A stretch of DNA of 64,000 bases. It comes from Vigna angularis (lineage: Eukaryota; Streptophyta; Magnoliopsida; Fabales; Fabaceae). A program made the position numbers and the translations under genes. The notes under the pieces were generated by a model. It was not told the DNA's origin, did no database searches, and worked only from the letters and a program-made list of their open reading frames with translations. Below, in pieces: positions 63,352-64,000 of the stretch. Within the stretch, counting starts at the first letter, position 1. Every line of letters starts with the position of its first letter. The stretch spans positions 7,682,001 to 7,746,000 of the forward strand of contig NC_068972.1 in the NCBI RefSeq assembly GCF_016808095.1, read 5' to 3'.

Positions 63352-64000
63352 CTCTCTCCAATTTGTTTGTTATCGAATGTGTTAAATTTGTATTAAAGTG
63401 CTCAAGTAGTACTTTACTTGGACCTCTTATTTATATTATTTGTATTTCTGCATAATCGTTTAAGTACTTTGAACCACTTGATGGTTTGGTCTTCTTGTCA
63501 CTCTTATCTTCAATTTGTTTATTATTAAGTGTGTTTCGTTCATCCTGAATAACTCGAGTAGTACTTGTGTAACGTGCTTCAATACTAAGTAGGTGTTTGA
63601 ACGTAAGAATATATTAAATACAATAATTAATGTAAAAATTATCTTATTTGGACCTCCAATTTATACAGTTTGTAATGAACTTTTACTTACTATTGACTTC
63701 ATTACGGTCCAATCATGTCATAATACAAATTAATTAATTGATTTGTATTATGTTTCTTTTAGACTAGTTAATTGCGTTAGTCGTCAAGTGTTTGAGATTG
63801 ACAATCAAGTAGATTGATCAATCTACATATTGGTATGTTAGTTTTGATTACTTGACCTGTCAATATATACTATATGTCACTTATTTTTATAAAATTAAAG
63901 ATTAATAAAAATAATTATTGTTTGCACATTCAGAAATATATTTATTTACAATAAAATAAGTTATAGAATTATATACAATTTTTTTTTTAATTTTAAAAAA
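63351..64000. other. Intergenic DNA to the window end, nothing recognised
   Basis: Contains loosely repeated words (CAAGTAGTACTT, CGAGTAGTACTTG; TTATACAGTTTGTA-like) at about 63403 and 63553, suggesting an old local duplication. No coding signal. Confidence 0.4.

Noticed and set aside
1..64000. CRISPR arrays, operons, bacterial-type promoters
   Set aside because: Spliceosomal introns and plant gene families show this is plant nuclear DNA; the repeats seen are transposons and microsatellites, not spaced identical repeats.

Overview
This is a 64 kb piece of an AT-rich eudicot plant nuclear genome. Introns are numerous, (AT)n microsatellites are long and frequent, and genes are islands in AT-rich intergenic DNA. 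The closeness of the PTB-like and ASHH1-like proteins to legume versions, as I remember them, suggests Fabaceae (Phaseolus/Vigna/Glycine-like). That assignment is inference; nothing in the window proves the species.

Layout. (1) 8-6726 (+): 3' part of a polypyrimidine-tract-binding protein gene (PTBP3 type), 12 exons in the window including a 14-nt microexon, with a decayed antisense gene fragment in its 3-kb intron. (2) 6.7-22 kb: mostly gene-free AT-rich DNA with microsatellites and a 5S-rRNA-derived, Cassandra/TRIM-like element at 16521-16836. (3) About 22.3-23.5 kb (+): an AP2/ERF transcription factor of the ABR1/ERF110 type whose start codon is unresolved. (4) 23.7-34.8 kb: gene-poor, holding a degenerate low-complexity tract split by a Mutator-like non-autonomous element. 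(5) 35.1-38.6 kb (-): two tandem invertase/pectin methylesterase inhibitor (PMEI) genes in a duplicated segment. (6) 39.2-40.2 kb: a second Mutator-like element with an internal AT-rich triplication. (7) 40.75-44.75 kb (-): a DHHC protein S-acyltransferase in five coding exons. (8) 45-51.1 kb: gene-free, with LTR-like debris, a third Mutator-like element with long inverted repeats, and an hAT-like MITE. (9) 52.3-58.9 kb (+): an ASHH1/SDG26-type SET-domain histone methyltransferase, 10 coding exons, 491 residues. (10) 60.9-62.0 kb (+): an intronless, membrane-anchored receptor-like kinase without an ectodomain. The rest to 64 kb is gene-free.

The genes do not form a pathway; this is ordinary plant gene order. 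The most notable pattern is a family of three Mutator-like miniature elements sharing a GKGTTGCTCCCTCCACCACC-like end, each bounded by a perfect 9-bp target-site duplication. One carries an unusual nest of small palindromes inside a larger hairpin. All exon coordinates were assigned by eye from reading frame, GT-AG borders and remembered family sequence.
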